Below are positions 1 through 11,936 of a stretch of 64,000 nucleotides of DNA, piece by piece. The stretch is taken from contig NC_060026.1 in the NCBI RefSeq assembly GCF_021134715.1, forward strand, positions 16,111,001-16,175,000, in the 5' to 3' direction. This stretch comes from Daphnia pulex. Its lineage: Eukaryota > Arthropoda > Branchiopoda > Diplostraca > Daphniidae. Every line of letters begins with the position of its first letter. The stretch's first letter is position 1. Under the pieces are notes generated by a model, which did not search any database, was not told the origin of the DNA, and saw only the letters and a list, made by a program, of their open reading frames with translations. The position numbers and the translations under genes are program-made.

Positions 1-1
1 A

Positions 2-1915
2 TCCAAAACGATCCGCGGCAGCCAGCCGGAATGGAACAAACATTTTACCATCAAGACTCAACATCCTGAATCGTGTCTAATTACCATCAAAGTCAAAAAG
101 TCGTCGATATTCGGATTGAAGAAGTCCACGGTCGGCTTCGTTAAAATGGCCGTGTCTGATTTGATGCACGAAGAAAACAGCCATGTCAGTGCGCTGAAGA
201 TGCAACTGAACGACAAGTCCAACAATCCAGTGGGCGAAGCATATCTCGAGGTGGACATGAAGATCAGTGATTTGCCGGAAGTCGTTCCCAATCCGGCCGA
301 GGTCAAAAGGCAAGAGCGCAAAGTGAAGGCTCACAAGATCATGAAGAGCCAAGAGATCCAGATACCAGATGGACCAAAACCCGATAGCGGTTCGACCGAT
401 TCCCAAATTGAAACGGACGAGAAAAAGCAGGAGATTCCGTATCCGGGGAATATTGCCGAAACCGGAAATGTACCTAACGAAGAATCGGATGTGGTAACTA
501 AATCAAAGAAGAAACTGGTAGCACCAGAGCACGTTTTAGAACTTAAAGACATTATTCCGGCTGAAGAAACTCCGTTAAAAGAACAACTTGAAACGGACGA
601 GAAAAATCCGGTACAAGTCGACACAAAGGTTGAAAAACCCAAAGAGATCCAACTTGAAAAAGAACAGCAACTTGAGACGGGCCAAAACAACCCGAAGCTC
701 AACAATAACCAAACGCAGGAAGCTATTCTCACCATTAATGGTAGCTTATCCAGCGATAATCCAGAGCCAGTTTCTGACCCCGTAGACATTCCGGCTGAAG
801 TAAAAATACCTCCGTCTAACGAACCACTTGAAATGTTGGACGAGAAAGTGCCGGAGAGTCTGTCGATTTTGCCTGAGATAATTGTCGACAGCACCGGAAA
901 TGTGACTAACAAAGATCCTGTGGGGGAAACTCAACTGGATGAAATCGCCAAAGAAACGATTATACCTGATGAGGAAAGTGAACATGTTGAGGAACAGCCA
1001 GCAGCAGACGAGGCTCAATCCAAGAGCACTGCTGAATCGCTAACTGAACGAGAAATCGATGACGAGGCCCCAGGATTGAGTAAATTGATGACACCAGAAG
1101 AGCAGATGGAGGAGAAGCAGGAGGAGGAGAAGGAAGTGAAAGAAGAGGAGGAAAAAGAGGAGGAGAAAGAGAACGAGGAGGAAGAGGACGAGGGGGGCGA
1201 GGAGGAGGAGGAAGACGAGGACTTGCTAACGGGAAATGAAAATCCGATTAAAGTCGTCAACACGCCAAAACTTGTCGAAATGAAAGTGGTGAGAGGGGTC
1301 AACTTTCCGAAAGCAAAAGATTCCGACCAATATTACTTGTCCGTGCTGGTCGAGGAATGGCACCGCAAAATTTGTTACCAGAACCAGACAAAGGAATTCA
1401 AATCCAAAACGATCCGCGATAGATGGAACAAAAACTTTACCATCCAGACTCAACATCCGGAATCGTGTCTAATGACCATCAAAGTAAAAAAGTCGTCGAT
1501 ATTCGGGTTGAAGAAGTCCACGGTCGGCTTCGTTAAAATGGCCGTGTCTGATTTGATGCACGACGAAAATGGCCATGTCAGTGCGTTGAAGATGCAACTG
1601 AACGACGAGTCCAACAATCCAGTGGGCGAAGCATGTCTCGAGCTGGATATGAAGGTCGGTGATTTGCCGGAAGTCGTTCCCAGTCCGGCCGAGGTAAAAA
1701 GACAAGAGCGCAAACTAAAGGCTCACCAAATCTTGTACCAGAGACACGAAGTAACACTGATGGAAGCGGCCAAAAAGAGACAAGAGAGGATGTTAATGAA
1801 TGTACCAAATTCCGTGAGCGGTTGGCGGAAGATGAAAAGGTTTCTCGTTAAATACGAATTCCTTCTCCCAGATAAAAGTTACACGAGTCGGCAGTACAAA
1901 TCTACGAAGTCATAG
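2..1915 (+). CDS. C2-domain acidic protein, copy 1 (5' end outside window)
   Basis: The frame is open from the window edge to the TAG at 1913-1915, so the true start lies upstream. The visible part begins inside one C2 domain (SQPEWNKHFTI, then KKSSIFGLKKSTVGFVK), runs through a long Glu/Lys/Pro-rich acidic linker with a poly-Glu stretch (about 1100-1225), and ends with a second C2 domain (about 1260-1690: VEMKVVRGVNFPKAKDSDQYY) and a basic tail. Copies 2 and 3 carry one C2 each, so this copy looks like two units joined in frame without the N-terminal membrane anchor between them. C2 domains typically bind membranes or proteins, often with calcium. The KDSD aspartates could be loop-1 ligands. 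The family is not one I can name. The two C2 halves are nearly identical at nucleotide level, pointing to a recent internal duplication. Confidence 0.8.
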   Translation, partial: SKTIRGSQPEWNKHFTIKTQHPESCLITIKVKKSSIFGLKKSTVGFVKMAVSDLMHEENSHVSALKMQLNDKSNNPVGEAYLEVDMKISDLPEVVPNPAEVKRQERKVKAHKIMKSQEIQIPDGPKPDSGSTDSQIETDEKKQEIPYPGNIAETGNVPNEESDVVTKSKKKLVAPEHVLELKDIIPAEETPLKEQLETDEKNPVQVDTKVEKPKEIQLEKEQQLETGQNNPKLNNNQTQEAILTINGSLSSDNPEPVSDPVDIPAEVKIPPSNEPLEMLDEKVPESLSILPEIIVDSTGNVTNKDPVGETQLDEIAKETIIPDEESEHVEEQPAADEAQSKSTAESLTEREIDDEAPGLSKLMTPEEQMEEKQEEEKEVKEEEEKEEEKENEEEEDEGGEEEEEDEDLLTGNENPIKVVNTPKLVEMKVVRGVNFPKAKDSDQYYLSVLVEEWHRKICYQNQTKEFKSKTIRDRWNKNFTIQTQHPESCLMTIKVKKSSIFGLKKSTVGFVKMAVSDLMHDENGHVSALKMQLNDESNNPVGEACLELDMKVGDLPEVVPSPAEVKRQERKLKAHQILYQRHEVTLMEAAKKRQERMLMNVPNSVSGWRKMKRFLVKYEFLLPDKSYTSRQYKSTKS

Positions 1916-3225
1916 TTCTGATGGTAAATTTGCAGGTTTTGTCTCAGTTGGGTAAGAGGAGAGAGCAGCAGGAGAATTTTAAGGAGAGAAGGGATAATAG
2001 AGGTTGAGATCGAGAGTGGATGGGAAGGAACGGATAGAAAAGAGTTTCATTAATAGGAAGTGCGTTGCCAATTTCGAGTTTTTAAAGAAGATGGTGGACC
2101 GGAGAGATGACGAACACCAGGAAGAGTGGAAACCGGAAGTAGACAGGACAGGTGGATGATAAGTGGAGAGGAGGACCGGACGAAGAGACATGATTGACCG
2201 GAGTAATCTTTATATTTCTTGTACTTTTATATCTTCCCCTTAATTCTTTACCTTCATTTTTTATTTCTTCTTTATATCTTTTTCTTCTTCTGTCATAATT
2301 GGGTCGGATATTGCAAGTATCATCCGACAAAACTTTAATTCGACACCGATTTGATGTTACCTTCGACAAGATGCAACTGCATTTCGACTGGTGCGAGAAT
2401 ACGTAGACACAGTGTAGCAAAAAGTACTTTCGACAATTAGTTTTTAAGATTAGGTTAAGTTAGTTAAGGTAAATTTAAGTTAGGTTAGGTCAAAGTACTT
2501 ATGCGCTACATCTGTTGTCGAAATATTTTTGTACTATTGTCGGAATGTAGTTGCTTTGCTTGTTGAAGGTGCGTCGAATGGATGTCGAATTAAAGTTTTG
2601 TTGGGTGAACGTGTCAATATTCCGACCCGATTTCTTTTCTATTTTTCACCTTCTTTCTTTTTTCAATGATGACCCGAAGATTGAACCGAAGATTGACCCG
2701 AGGAAAACCACCAAAAAAGTGGAAACCGTCGATAGAGCTCTGTCGCTGGCTTGTGCGTGGCGACTTGCTGTATTCTTCTGTATTGTACGAGTTGAGATGC
2801 ACGTAACGGTAAAGCACCCAAGTGTTACATCATTATGACTCCTCTGTAGCCCTCAAAAGCTGTGCGAGATGAGTTGTAAGGGTGTTGCACGCAAGTGTTT
2901 TAACCTTTCGTCGTCACCTCTACAGTCCAGAGTTTATAGGTCGTCTTCACCTGCTTGCTATAGCGTATCGACTATCTTGACGTGTGATAGCTGAGCCAGT
3001 TTAGAATTCGGAATTCGGCAATTTGCGCATCAATTAAAATTTATCATTTGTACTTTAACCTTTTACGTAGCCTAAAACCTTTCTGAACTATATATAGACC
3101 ATATACCAAAACACCTATATACATGCATTGCCCACCGAAAAATATGATCTGTTGGTAAATAAAGATAATCAAAACCGACCAATAATCACAGACATTGCTT
3201 CATTTCCAAAAAAAAATTTGTTTCA
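1916..3225 (+). repeat. 3' flank of C2 gene, duplicated at 16287-17600
   Basis: This stretch is nearly identical to 16287-17600, and its first 780 bases also match 20037-20700. It contains the presumed 3' UTR, a GTTAGGTTAAG-rich stretch (about 2450-2495), a T-rich section and, near the end (about 3088-3098), a TATATATAG element. A 95-codon reading frame at 2551-2838 recurs in the second copy but looks like no known protein. Its persistence is explained by the young age of the duplication. I see no independent gene here. Confidence 0.75.
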
Positions 3226-3500
3226 TTGGAGAAGAAAAACGATTATGAGGGCGACAACTCCTTTCTCATGCCTACGAAATTGGAAGTAACGAACCAAGAG
3301 TTGGATAATGTCCTCCTAAACACCCAAGACTTGTTAACCGAAAACGAGCATCCAATTAAAGTCGACAAAACGCCTAAGCATGTAATGATCAAAAAATCAA
3401 AGTGCTGAAGAAAGTCAAATCCACATAACGGTGCGCGGCGGCCAGCCGCGGAATGGAATTAAACAAGGAACCAGGGAACTGGAAGGATCAAAATAGGAAG
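3226..3500 (+). pseudogene. C2 gene fragment, broken
   Basis: The translated piece at 3280-3400 (VTNQELDNVLLNTQDLLTEN, then HPIKVDKTPKHV) matches the region just before the C2 domain in copy 3 (VTNEEMDKILQNTEDLLTEN). The reading frame then stops at 3406-3408. The following bases resemble the 'acgatccgcggcagccagccggaa' stretch of intact copies but out of frame, and the core of the C2 domain is missing. Next comes sequence like the normal 3' UTR (ataggaagttgccag). It is therefore a deleted, frameshifted copy without a membrane anchor. A sister fragment with the same structure lies at 17598-17895. Confidence 0.75.
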
Positions 3501-3572
3501 TTGCCAGCAGTTTGAATTTTTTCAAGATAATGTGGATCGCATAATTACTTTTTTTTGAGCAGCCATCTATGA

Positions 3573-4590
3573 ATTATTCCGATAGATAAATATGGCACAC
3601 TCTATTGGAATAACCGCATAACTGTTTTAATTTTTTCAATAAATGATTCGAAATTCAGAAAATCTGTAACATCAGCAAAAGTGACAAGTTTTCCTTGGAA
3701 GTCCGGCGATAAGAGCACTAGTCAAAACTCCAAATCAAATGCGAAAATGATTCATCAAGTCAACAAGCCTGAATTCGACACGCGATGGCCACTAAAATAA
3801 AACACCAAAGAAAAAACAAGAACGCTGTATCAAGTGGGCTTCAGCCGTCGATCAGTTCGACCCTTGCCAAAGAATTGAAAACGCAATGTGGCTGTGCAAT
3901 AACCTCTAATGGCAAATGAATTTGATGAAGAGATGTCCTACCTTGAAGTTGGAGATCAGCAGTCGTCAAAGAAACAGCCGGACGTTGGATTAGGCGCAGA
4001 TCCAACTCGCCTAGTTCCAGTTGCGTCCATTCCATTCTTCGGGCTGGCCTTGGATTTTCCGCATTCCATTCGGATGTCGTCGGAGGTGATGAAACGGCCG
4101 TTCATTTCCGTGACGCAAAGTTCGTCCATAGTCAACCTCACTGCCCTGGTGTTGACAAAACTGGAAAATCAGTTTCACTTGTTCACATTGATTGAGATTC
4201 ATTCAATTCACTCCACAAACTTGCGACTAGGCGACTGCTACACTACCCTCTACGCTTCACACTATTGAGAAACTGACAAGGTAAAAGCGAAAACGCCCAA
4301 CAGAAGAAAAGATCCGCTTTTGTTTAAACTGCGGTTGGAAAAAGGAGGATAGGCTTGATTGGTTTCATTTTCTACCCATTACCTTTATTAGAGAAAATGA
4401 TGCCGTAATGGCCGCTAACTATTAAGCCAACCTATCCTCCTTTTTTCCACAGGTCAATCGTCTTGTATTGGGGCGTTGTCACTGGCCTCTGAGATTGGTG
4501 CAAGTAAAATAGAAACCCCTAGCTGAGACTATTTTAGAGGTTAAAAAAACAAATGCGACCTTCAATTTAACCGTTTCTTTTTCTTTTTTT
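3573..4590. repeat. Receptor-region block, copy A (homologous to 27608-28590)
   Basis: The C2-type promoter element (tttttttgagcagccatctatgaa) stops at about 3573 and changes abruptly to sequence colinear with 27608-28590, which lies upstream of receptor kinase copy 1. The block holds a minus-strand exon-like segment (about 3956-4141, residues RVGSAPNPTSGCFFDD) followed by a splice-donor-like CAAGGTAGGA. Compared with 27952-28155 it has one-base indels that break the frame. Related segments lie at 34080-34780, 37860-38260 and 49520-50080. I cannot name the family. Confidence 0.7.
4339..4445. mobile_element. Short inverted-repeat element (MITE-like)
   Basis: The ends are perfect 15-nt inverted repeats (AAAAAGGAGGATAGG at 4339-4353 and its complement at 4431-4445) around about 77 nt. 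A second copy with the same ends is at 28350-28457. Single-ended derivatives sharing the end and an internal AATGGCCGC motif sit near 38600-38640 and 50260-50300. It encodes nothing. I saw no clear target-site duplication, so the class is uncertain. The first two copies may have moved as part of the surrounding block rather than by transposition. Confidence 0.45.
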
Positions 4591-4599
4591 TTTAAATCC

Positions 4600-5032
4600 T
4601 TCCCTTTGGCTCTCATCCATCCCTCACTTCGGTTATCCTCGAGCTAAATAAGGCATAAGGCAACATGCAGCAAAAATGAAGTGAAAATAGTTGCTGCCTG
4701 CAATGCTTGTTGCCATCCATCCCATCCTCTTTGGTTGGCGGGGATTTTCCTCATTTGTGCCGTCGCAAATTCAAACAAGAGTATAGCCTCGAGTATAGCA
4801 GCTGTGAACTGGATGTGAAGCTCAATAGCAAGACTAATTCAATTGAGCATATGGCGTATTATTTCTACAGGAGCAATTGCTACGGGAATTATCCGTTGGG
4901 TTGAACATTACGCAATTCGGTTGCTGGAAGTGACGTCACTCTAATCTGCCGCGCTTACGTCTTCACTTCACGAAGTTGCTGGCGATGCCGCGATGGAAAC
5001 GATTTCCTTCAGAGTTACAAGTTAGTCTCGAA
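4600..5032 (+). pseudogene. Shredded relic of a PDGFR/VEGFR-type receptor gene
   Basis: About 4600-4830 matches the promoter and 5' leader of receptor copy 1 (29280-29510; shared stretches include 'ggttatcctcgagctaaa' and 'gtgaactggatgtg'). About 4865-4910 matches the start of receptor exon 4, 4918-4970 matches exon 5 (gacgtcac, then ctgccgcgcttacg), and 4972-5012 matches the end of the third Ig region in exon 6 (acgatttccttcagagttac). Everything between was deleted. No kinase sequence remains and no long frame is kept. It lies next to block copy A, so block and receptor arrived together. Confidence 0.75.
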
Positions 5033-8000
5033 TGCCATTTGAAATGAATTTGGAGTTTTACTTTTTTTTTTAATTACGACAGATAATCACCGTTTCCTGC
5101 AGACCAACCGAACCGATGTGAATCCAACAAACGGTTGGGCCTAACCCAACCGAACAGTCCAGCGTCAGTTGACGCATGATGAATGAGAACATTTGCACAG
5201 CTGTTATTAATTTTACATTTGATATCATAGACGTTTAAGTAAGGCTACTGTGAATAAATCGATCGGATACCTTTCCAGGTCTGAAAAAATAAAAATGTCG
5301 AAAAAGAATCAATCGCTAGTCTGTTAGTTTGATCAAAATATGCCTGTCTAATAAAAAGAAAAAATACGCAATGAGACCCGCAAATAGTGAAAAATAAATG
5401 TGTCCTACCTTGGAGGATGAAGGGCAAGTATCACTGGGCAATTGGGGACATCTCCTGTTACTCCATACAAGTGCAGAATTTGGGGATTCAGAAATTAAAA
5501 ATGAAAAGAGAAATTGTCGTGAATACATTTGTGCTCACATGGATGTAGGCTACACGATGACGAGAAGAATACAAGGACAGGTGAGGAAGAGCCAAGCCGT
5601 CCATCATCGATGGATAATCCAATCCAACGGGTTGCTGTTCAGCACCTACAAAGTCAAACAAAAAGAAGAAAGCATGATTGTCAAAATTTAGAAATATAAC
5701 AGCATACAGAATTTACCATTCACCCCAGCACGAAAAAAGCAATTATCAATTTAAAAAGTGAGCTTTGTTGGTGGAATAATTATCGTCAGTTATTGCTATA
5801 TCACTTTAGAACTACCACATAATAGCTGCCGATAAATGTTTAAAGAGGTGTGCAAAGTAACTGAAACTGATTGTTTTGACAGCCGAAAATGATAGAAAAC
5901 AAAGAAATATCTACGTAAAACGGTAAAACTTCGTTGGCGCGCAAGAAGGGCCAGATTTTGGAATTATTACACAAACACAAAGTTTAACGCAAGTAGATAA
6001 TTAGTAGATAATCTACGAAAGTAAATCAATTGTCGGGTACCTGGGCATAATCCCGTCGCGAGTGACTGCAGGTGTGACGGAAGCGAACACTGAAGTGATC
6101 CAACTCGCCAGTGAAGTAAGACAAGTTGTATTAGCATAAAAAGTAGGGAAGCTGGTTGATCGTACGTCGCGAAGATACAGATGGAGCAGAACGTTGGTGG
6201 AAGCCACTCTTCTCTCATGGACAAAAGCCAGCATTGGCTCAAGGATCTCCGTGCCAGGACCACACGATTCCATAAAGAAACTGCGTTGTAGACTAGACCG
6301 ACATCGGCTGTGGACTAGCAATCTCAGGGGACGTAACACATAGACATAGTGCTGTAAAAACAAGTTGGGAATTAAAAAGAAAGCTTTAAAAACAAAAATA
6401 AGATTTTTGCGTCTTACTTGAAGATTTTTAGATTAAACTCCTCCAACTTTTCACTAAAGAACGGCTTCTGGCGGGAAAGTATGGCAACAAAAGGCATCCC
6501 CATGAAGACAAAATGTGACCGGAGCTAGTATTCAGCAACACCAGGATTCCACACCCCAACCACATGTGAAATTAACTAACATGGATTAGCTAACGGTAGC
6601 AGCCAACGGGTCAACTAAGAAAAATGAAGATCTACGAACTATTATGATGTACGACAACGCCTTTTCTGCTTCTGGCTTCTGGGCAGGAACTTCTCAGTGA
6701 TTACCAAAACCAAGAACAAATAAAGTGCTAAGAATGTCATTTTAAGTAATAAGCTGACAACTGAGCTTACAGTTTAACATAATCATCTCAACAATTAGCT
6801 TTTGTAGGAATAGAAATACCAGAGGCAGGATTGCAGGAACAAGCTCATAGATGGGGGATCTAGCGTGCTCTGTAAAAAAATGTATTACATTAATGAAAAT
6901 ATGGCATTAATAAAGGATATAAATTTTTACCTTTTCTAAGAAGCACACTGAAATGTTCATGATGAAACTACCGTAAAAACGGAATTCACAGCAACCAACA
7001 TTATTACTCTTCAAGTTGAGATAAATTTCCTGATGCTAAAGGAAGTGTCATGAAGTATTGCAGTAGCTCGGTGATAGGTGATATTGATGCTTATTACCTT
7101 TATCATATGGGTGATGAATTTAGAAAGGCATTTGACGTGGTGTGGTTGTTGTGGTAGCAGTAATGGGAAAATACCTTATCTCCACACATTTGTATTCCAC
7201 GATATGTGGGCTTCAAACATGGGTTTTAGGCTTTTGACAGCATGAGGATCTAAAGGATGTAAAGTGACTGAGCCCTCAGTAAACTTGTTAGAATAATGAC
7301 CATGGAATGACTGACAGACTGACAGTATGCATCTAGAACTTGAAGAATAAATTAGTATTATATAAAAATAAGGACACTAGGTCAAGATAGACCTGCATAA
7401 GATATGAAGTTCAATTTGGTAATTGAAATCACAGGAATAACAATAAAATAAGTAAAAATTAGCAACAATTTGTTTCGCCCATTTCGCCTCATTTCACGAA
7501 GTGAACAATAATAAGGACGACACGACACTGCAGACATCTATTATTAAGTTTTGAATCTTAAGTTTAGTTGCACCATTGCAGTCACAACCTCACACCTCTG
7601 ACAGACTCACAGCCGCTCACAGCTCACAGTCTCAGTTGCTCACACAGCTCACAGATATACAGATATGAGTATGATATTACACGTCGTAACTTAAATAAGT
7701 TATTACTTCAAAACAAATTTAAAAAAAGTTAAACAGCGGAGATCGGATAATGAGTTGGAATGAGAATTGAATAATGCAATGTCGCAAGCCGAAAAAAACT
7801 ATTGCAACGTCAGGCCGCTAGGTGCGCTGCAGTCTGACGTTGCACTACTTTTTTGCCTCTTGGTGTAGTATTGAATCTTCCGGTGCAACGTCAGCCCCTT
7901 ACTTCTACCCCATTTAATCATTTATGCCTGCTGGAGTGCTGGCTGCTGGGCTACTACTCCCGTCAGAGGCGCTGCGGCCAGATTGTTTTGGATATTATTT

Positions 8001-8080
8001 TCTTTGACGTTTGTGTCATTCGGTTTCTTTCGTGCAGCGTGTGAATATGTTTGGGAGGTATTCAGTGTGTGAATTTATGA
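5033..8080. other. Intergenic, no supported gene
   Basis: Only short, unconvincing reading frames occur. A small hairpin (CGGTTGGG / CCCAACCG, 5132-5152) and a run of imperfect CTCACAG repeats (about 7600-7660) are visible. AT-rich sequence dominates. Nothing here resembles the neighbouring duplicated blocks. Confidence 0.5.
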
Positions 8081-8719
8081 CAACACTTAGACTTGCGGGA
8101 AATCACACACACAACATAAGATTCGTGCATGTCAATAAAAAACAATAAAAATTCTCTTCTCAGACATCTAGCAAAAGGATGGCAAGACAGTTTAATTAAT
8201 TTATGGTTTTTTACGATTGTGGGAATTGGACATCTTTTGTCAATTTGAGAAACTTTGGCCGTTTGCCGACAGGATTCCGCAGCATCGGACATTGACAACT
8301 CTAAATTGGTAAGTGGAATTTGTCTAACCTTGAACTTGTATGTTCTCATAACACATACATGTTTTATTTTTTGGGAGGTGAGACATTTTCGAAATATGCC
8401 AAGCGTACTGTACATATGTCATTGGCCATATAGAAACTTATTGAAAAACAATTGCGTATTTCCAACATTGTTGTTGACCTTATTGGTCAGCCTTCACAAC
8501 AAACGTTTCTTTTCTCAGAACTGCTTTATTCCTAAAATTCTTAGTATAGGCCCAAAACGACGCATCGTCGATTCCTGTTCGGAGTTATTAGCTGTGGCCT
8601 GATGGATGGGATCATCAGTTGCTGTTTTTATTTGTTAAGTAGAGTTGTTCTTTTTCGTCGTTCGTTAGAGAAAATCTGAAACCGTTTAATTTTGAATTTA
8701 TTGGCGTCTTGCAGTTAAA

Positions 8720-9904
8720 ATGGCACAACAAGTAATTGCTAGCGCTGCCTCTTCAACGCAGTCGAAACTACCGGCCATTTCATTAGCGTCGTCATCTTTT
8801 TGGTGCCAAACGAAAGCTGCTGTCGAGGAATTCGATTTCGAATGGACGATTGAAAAACTAGCATTTCTTGTTGATGGTGGAATATGGGAAACGTTGAAAT
8901 CGGCCGATTTTTTTAATAACTTCAGTCTGAGTCTTAACTTGGATCCGGATTTCCAAAATGTAGAAATTCAGCTGCTTTATCCAGCGCATTTTGCATATCC
9001 GATCAAAGTTGAAGTCATCATTTCCAATGAAAAATGCAAGACAATTTTCCGGAACTGGCAGAAGACCACCAGTATTTCGCAAAACACTAGATCCCCTGTA
9101 ACAGTGTTTACGGTTAGAAAAAAAGCCTTGCTCGACTATGGGAATTTTGTAAAACAAAATATCACCATTTACTGCAAAATCGAAGTTTTGAAAAGAAATG
9201 TACTGATGGGAAAAGCTACAGCAACCGAGAGATATATTCACAAGACGCCTATCATAAACGACAGTCGGCAAAACTATCAGGGATTTATTGAGATCCTCCA
9301 TCAACACGAAGAACTTTTTGAAAAGATGTCGCTAAGTGATGTCACTTTTAACATTCGTGGCCGAAAATTAACAGGCCACAAGATCATTTTAGCCATGATG
9401 AGTCCGGTGTTTGCAGCCATGTTTCAGCACCCGACGAAAGAGATGCAAACCGGCGAGGTGGAAGTCGAGGACGTCGATCCCGATGTCTTTCAAGAACTTC
9501 TTCGCTACTTGTACACCGGCTCGACACAATCAACAGCAATGGACGTTATGGCACCGGCACTTTTGGCTGCTGCCGACAAATATCTGCTGGAACACTTGAA
9601 AACTTGGTGTGAAACTCATCTGATTCGCCAAATGTCCGCCAAGAACTGCCTGGATTTGCTGACTCTCACCACCCACCATCCAGCGGAGCACCTGAAGAAA
9701 TATGCCATCGAGTACTTCCGCCGTTATCCGGGTAAGTTCATACTGAAGTAATTTCATCAAAAAATATTCCTTTATTAATCGTCGTTCTGATTGTTTTTTC
9801 CAGGTGAGGTCATGGATTCAAACGAATGGAAAAAGATGAAGGAAGAAAATCCGGCGTTGTTGTGTGACTTGCATCAAATGGTTTTCACAGCCCCGACTGT
9901 CTAG
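8720..9904 (+). CDS. MATH-BTB (SPOP/TDPOZ-like) substrate adaptor
   Basis: There are two coding exons, 8720-9731 and 9804-9904 (intron 9732-9803, GTAAGT...CAG), giving 370 residues. The start is the first ATG of the frame, six bases after a likely acceptor (ttgcag at 8714). A 5' untranslated exon probably ends at 8308 (g|gtaagt), giving a 406-nt leader intron. Residues about 35-165 form a MATH domain (substrate recognition). Residues about 203-310 form a BTB/POZ domain (LSDVTFNIRGRKLTGHKIIL, then YLYTGS), followed by a BACK-like helical stretch. Such proteins bridge substrates to Cullin-3 ubiquitin ligases and dimerise through BTB. The C-terminus (NEWKKM...ENPALL) is typical of the family. 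Length is about that of SPOP (374). No nuclear localisation tail is obvious, so cytoplasm or nucleus is open. Confidence 0.9.
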
Positions 9905-10859
9905 AAGTCCTCGAACATTCACTACTCTCCGCTGGAGAAAGTCAGCTTTCCTTTTCAATGGTTTTCTTGCTCGAATAACTAAGACACGCAAATTTTGCTG
10001 TTTGTTTCATGCGATGTGGTGTATGGACACGAGTTCTTATTCTTCTAATACAGACACTTTCATAATAGTTTACTCATTTTAATTTCCCGGGTGATTTTCT
10101 TTATTAGCCCAAACAAATAATTCTTTAACGAATTGTAGTTGGGTGAATATTAAGTTCCATTGGGGGCAACACATACGGTTAAATATTTGTCCATATTTCC
10201 CATGTTAATTCGTGAATCGTGATATTAATCAGATCCAACTGATTGCCGGAAATGATCTTTCTATGTCTGAAAGTTATTTTACCACAATTAATTGCCATCA
10301 TAACGTTCGTCGTCGTAGCGGTAAATGTGACATCGATATTTCCTTTGGGTACAGCCGATGCCCATCCATCAAGCACAAGGCAGGAGAGTAGCATCAAGCT
10401 GTTGATGAAGGGGGAAGGTAACATTCGCCCATTTCGAATACAAACCTTAAATACAAAAATACAAAAATGTCTCAAGGGCAAGGCGAGGAGACGAGGTCGC
10501 ACTATCTCGCCAACTATTTAGGAAAGAATATTGGACGACAGCGGTGACACCCTATCCAGCAGCGTATATCGTTATCTAATTGCCTGTCTATCTTACGTCA
10601 GGCGAGTAAATGAGCGGGAGCATCAACTGTAACCCAATCCTTTTCAGTGGGTTGGAGGTTATAGTCGCTCGGTTGCCCCGTCCGAAGGGGACCATTGTTG
10701 CTGTGGCTGGGGAAGCCTCGTCTGGCTCCGATTCAGAACAGATGACAATTGCAGCTCAACGGTTGTTGGTACGAATTAAACGGACGGCCAACGGACGGAA
10801 CGATAAGATGGTCGGTACGGATCTCGGGCAGAACGGAAGGCTTATTCGTCTTTATATAT
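9905..10859. other. Intergenic after MATH-BTB gene
   Basis: The first part is the likely 3' UTR. Overlapping short frames on both strands (for example 10243-10521 plus, 10179-10502 minus, 10610-10861 plus) have no recognisable domain, no convincing splice partners and no counterpart elsewhere in the window, so I do not call genes. Confidence 0.4.
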
Positions 10860-11760
10860 AAGGGAAATAAGATAGTCTGTTTTAATCAATGACCGTGTCA
10901 TGTCGCCTGTCGATAGCCTCGACACGAAATTCAAGTGCGACGTGTGTGATTTTCACGAAATGTTTTCCACGCTGTCGAGTCGCGAAGTCCGAAGCTATCA
11001 CATAAATAGAACCAAAGTATCAAAGTCTCATGAATCTCATTTCCAACATGTTGGGAAAATGCCAGCATTTGTTAATAATATTTAACAGGATTAAAAAAAA
11101 TAAAAATAAAGCTGGCACTAATAAAATAAAAAAATTCTTGCGAATATCGTCTCAAGTGTATTTGATGTGCCCACCTATTTTAAATCTACACATATAATGT
11201 AAACCTGTTTCATTAATATGATTTTTGATTCCAAAATTTCTTATTTATTAATTGTCCCAAAAGAGAAAAATTTACCGAGAAGAATAATCTGAGACCCCCA
11301 AACATCTACAGGTTCATTTTTAACATCATATCGTATTTCATTTCTAGGAATCCAATACTCGGCTATCTTTAAAAAAAAAAACATCACGAGCCATAGAATT
11401 ATCAGACCATACGACGTGGGATGGGACTTTGGATTGGGTGGATTTGGGCAACTCATCAATCAATCAATCAATTATCCAGCAGTAGACAGCGGATTTGTTG
11501 ATGCAACCGAAATGTTATTACTCTTATCACTTCGCCGGGAATATTGAAATTACATTTCTGTTTTTAGCGGTTTTTAGTCTTACACTCGATGTTGGATGGC
11601 GCAAACCAATAATAAATAAATAAATAATTTAATAAGGAACCCGACACACTTGCACACGTAATGTGAAACTCTATTCGTGCGAAACTCTATACAAAAACTC
11701 ATTCGAATGAATAATTTTGCCCAATTTTCCAGTATGAACACGCAGTCATTCGTGAATTCC
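10860..11760. repeat. Upstream flank of secreted-protein gene, duplicated at 36030-36950
   Basis: Colinear similarity begins at 'gggaaataagatagtctgtttt' and continues through the segments 'accgtgtcatgtcgcctgtcg', 'aatccaatactcg' and 'ggattgggtggatttgggca', up to the CACACTTGCACACG stretch. Both copies have scattered indels. The second copy carries a C12/A13 run (36520-36544) where this one has only a few bases. It contains the upstream regulatory region of the gene at 11937. Confidence 0.75.
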
Positions 11761-11936
11761 TATTCAGTTTCAAACTTACACATCAACGTCAAGTCGTGTC
11801 AATATTTCTCGTTAATTCGTCGTTAATTACATCGATACAGAAGGTAGACCCCTTTTCTAGTTTTATTCAACGATATTGACTTCAAAGATTTGAATTTTTG
11901 TGAATTATAAAATTACCCTCCAGGCCTCCACCGAAG

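Noticed and set aside
331..1302. Long Ser/Phe-rich minus-strand frames opposite the C2 genes (also 15503-15730, 19247-19579)
   Set aside because: Antisense of Glu/Lys-rich coding sequence, which gives Ser/Phe/Leu-rich frames by composition.
2551..2838. 95-codon frame present in two C2 flanks
   Set aside because: Lies in a near-identical non-coding flank; no domain, and absent from the third flank.
10179..10861. Three overlapping frames of 83-107 codons
   Set aside because: No recognisable sequence and no regulatory or splice context; likely chance.
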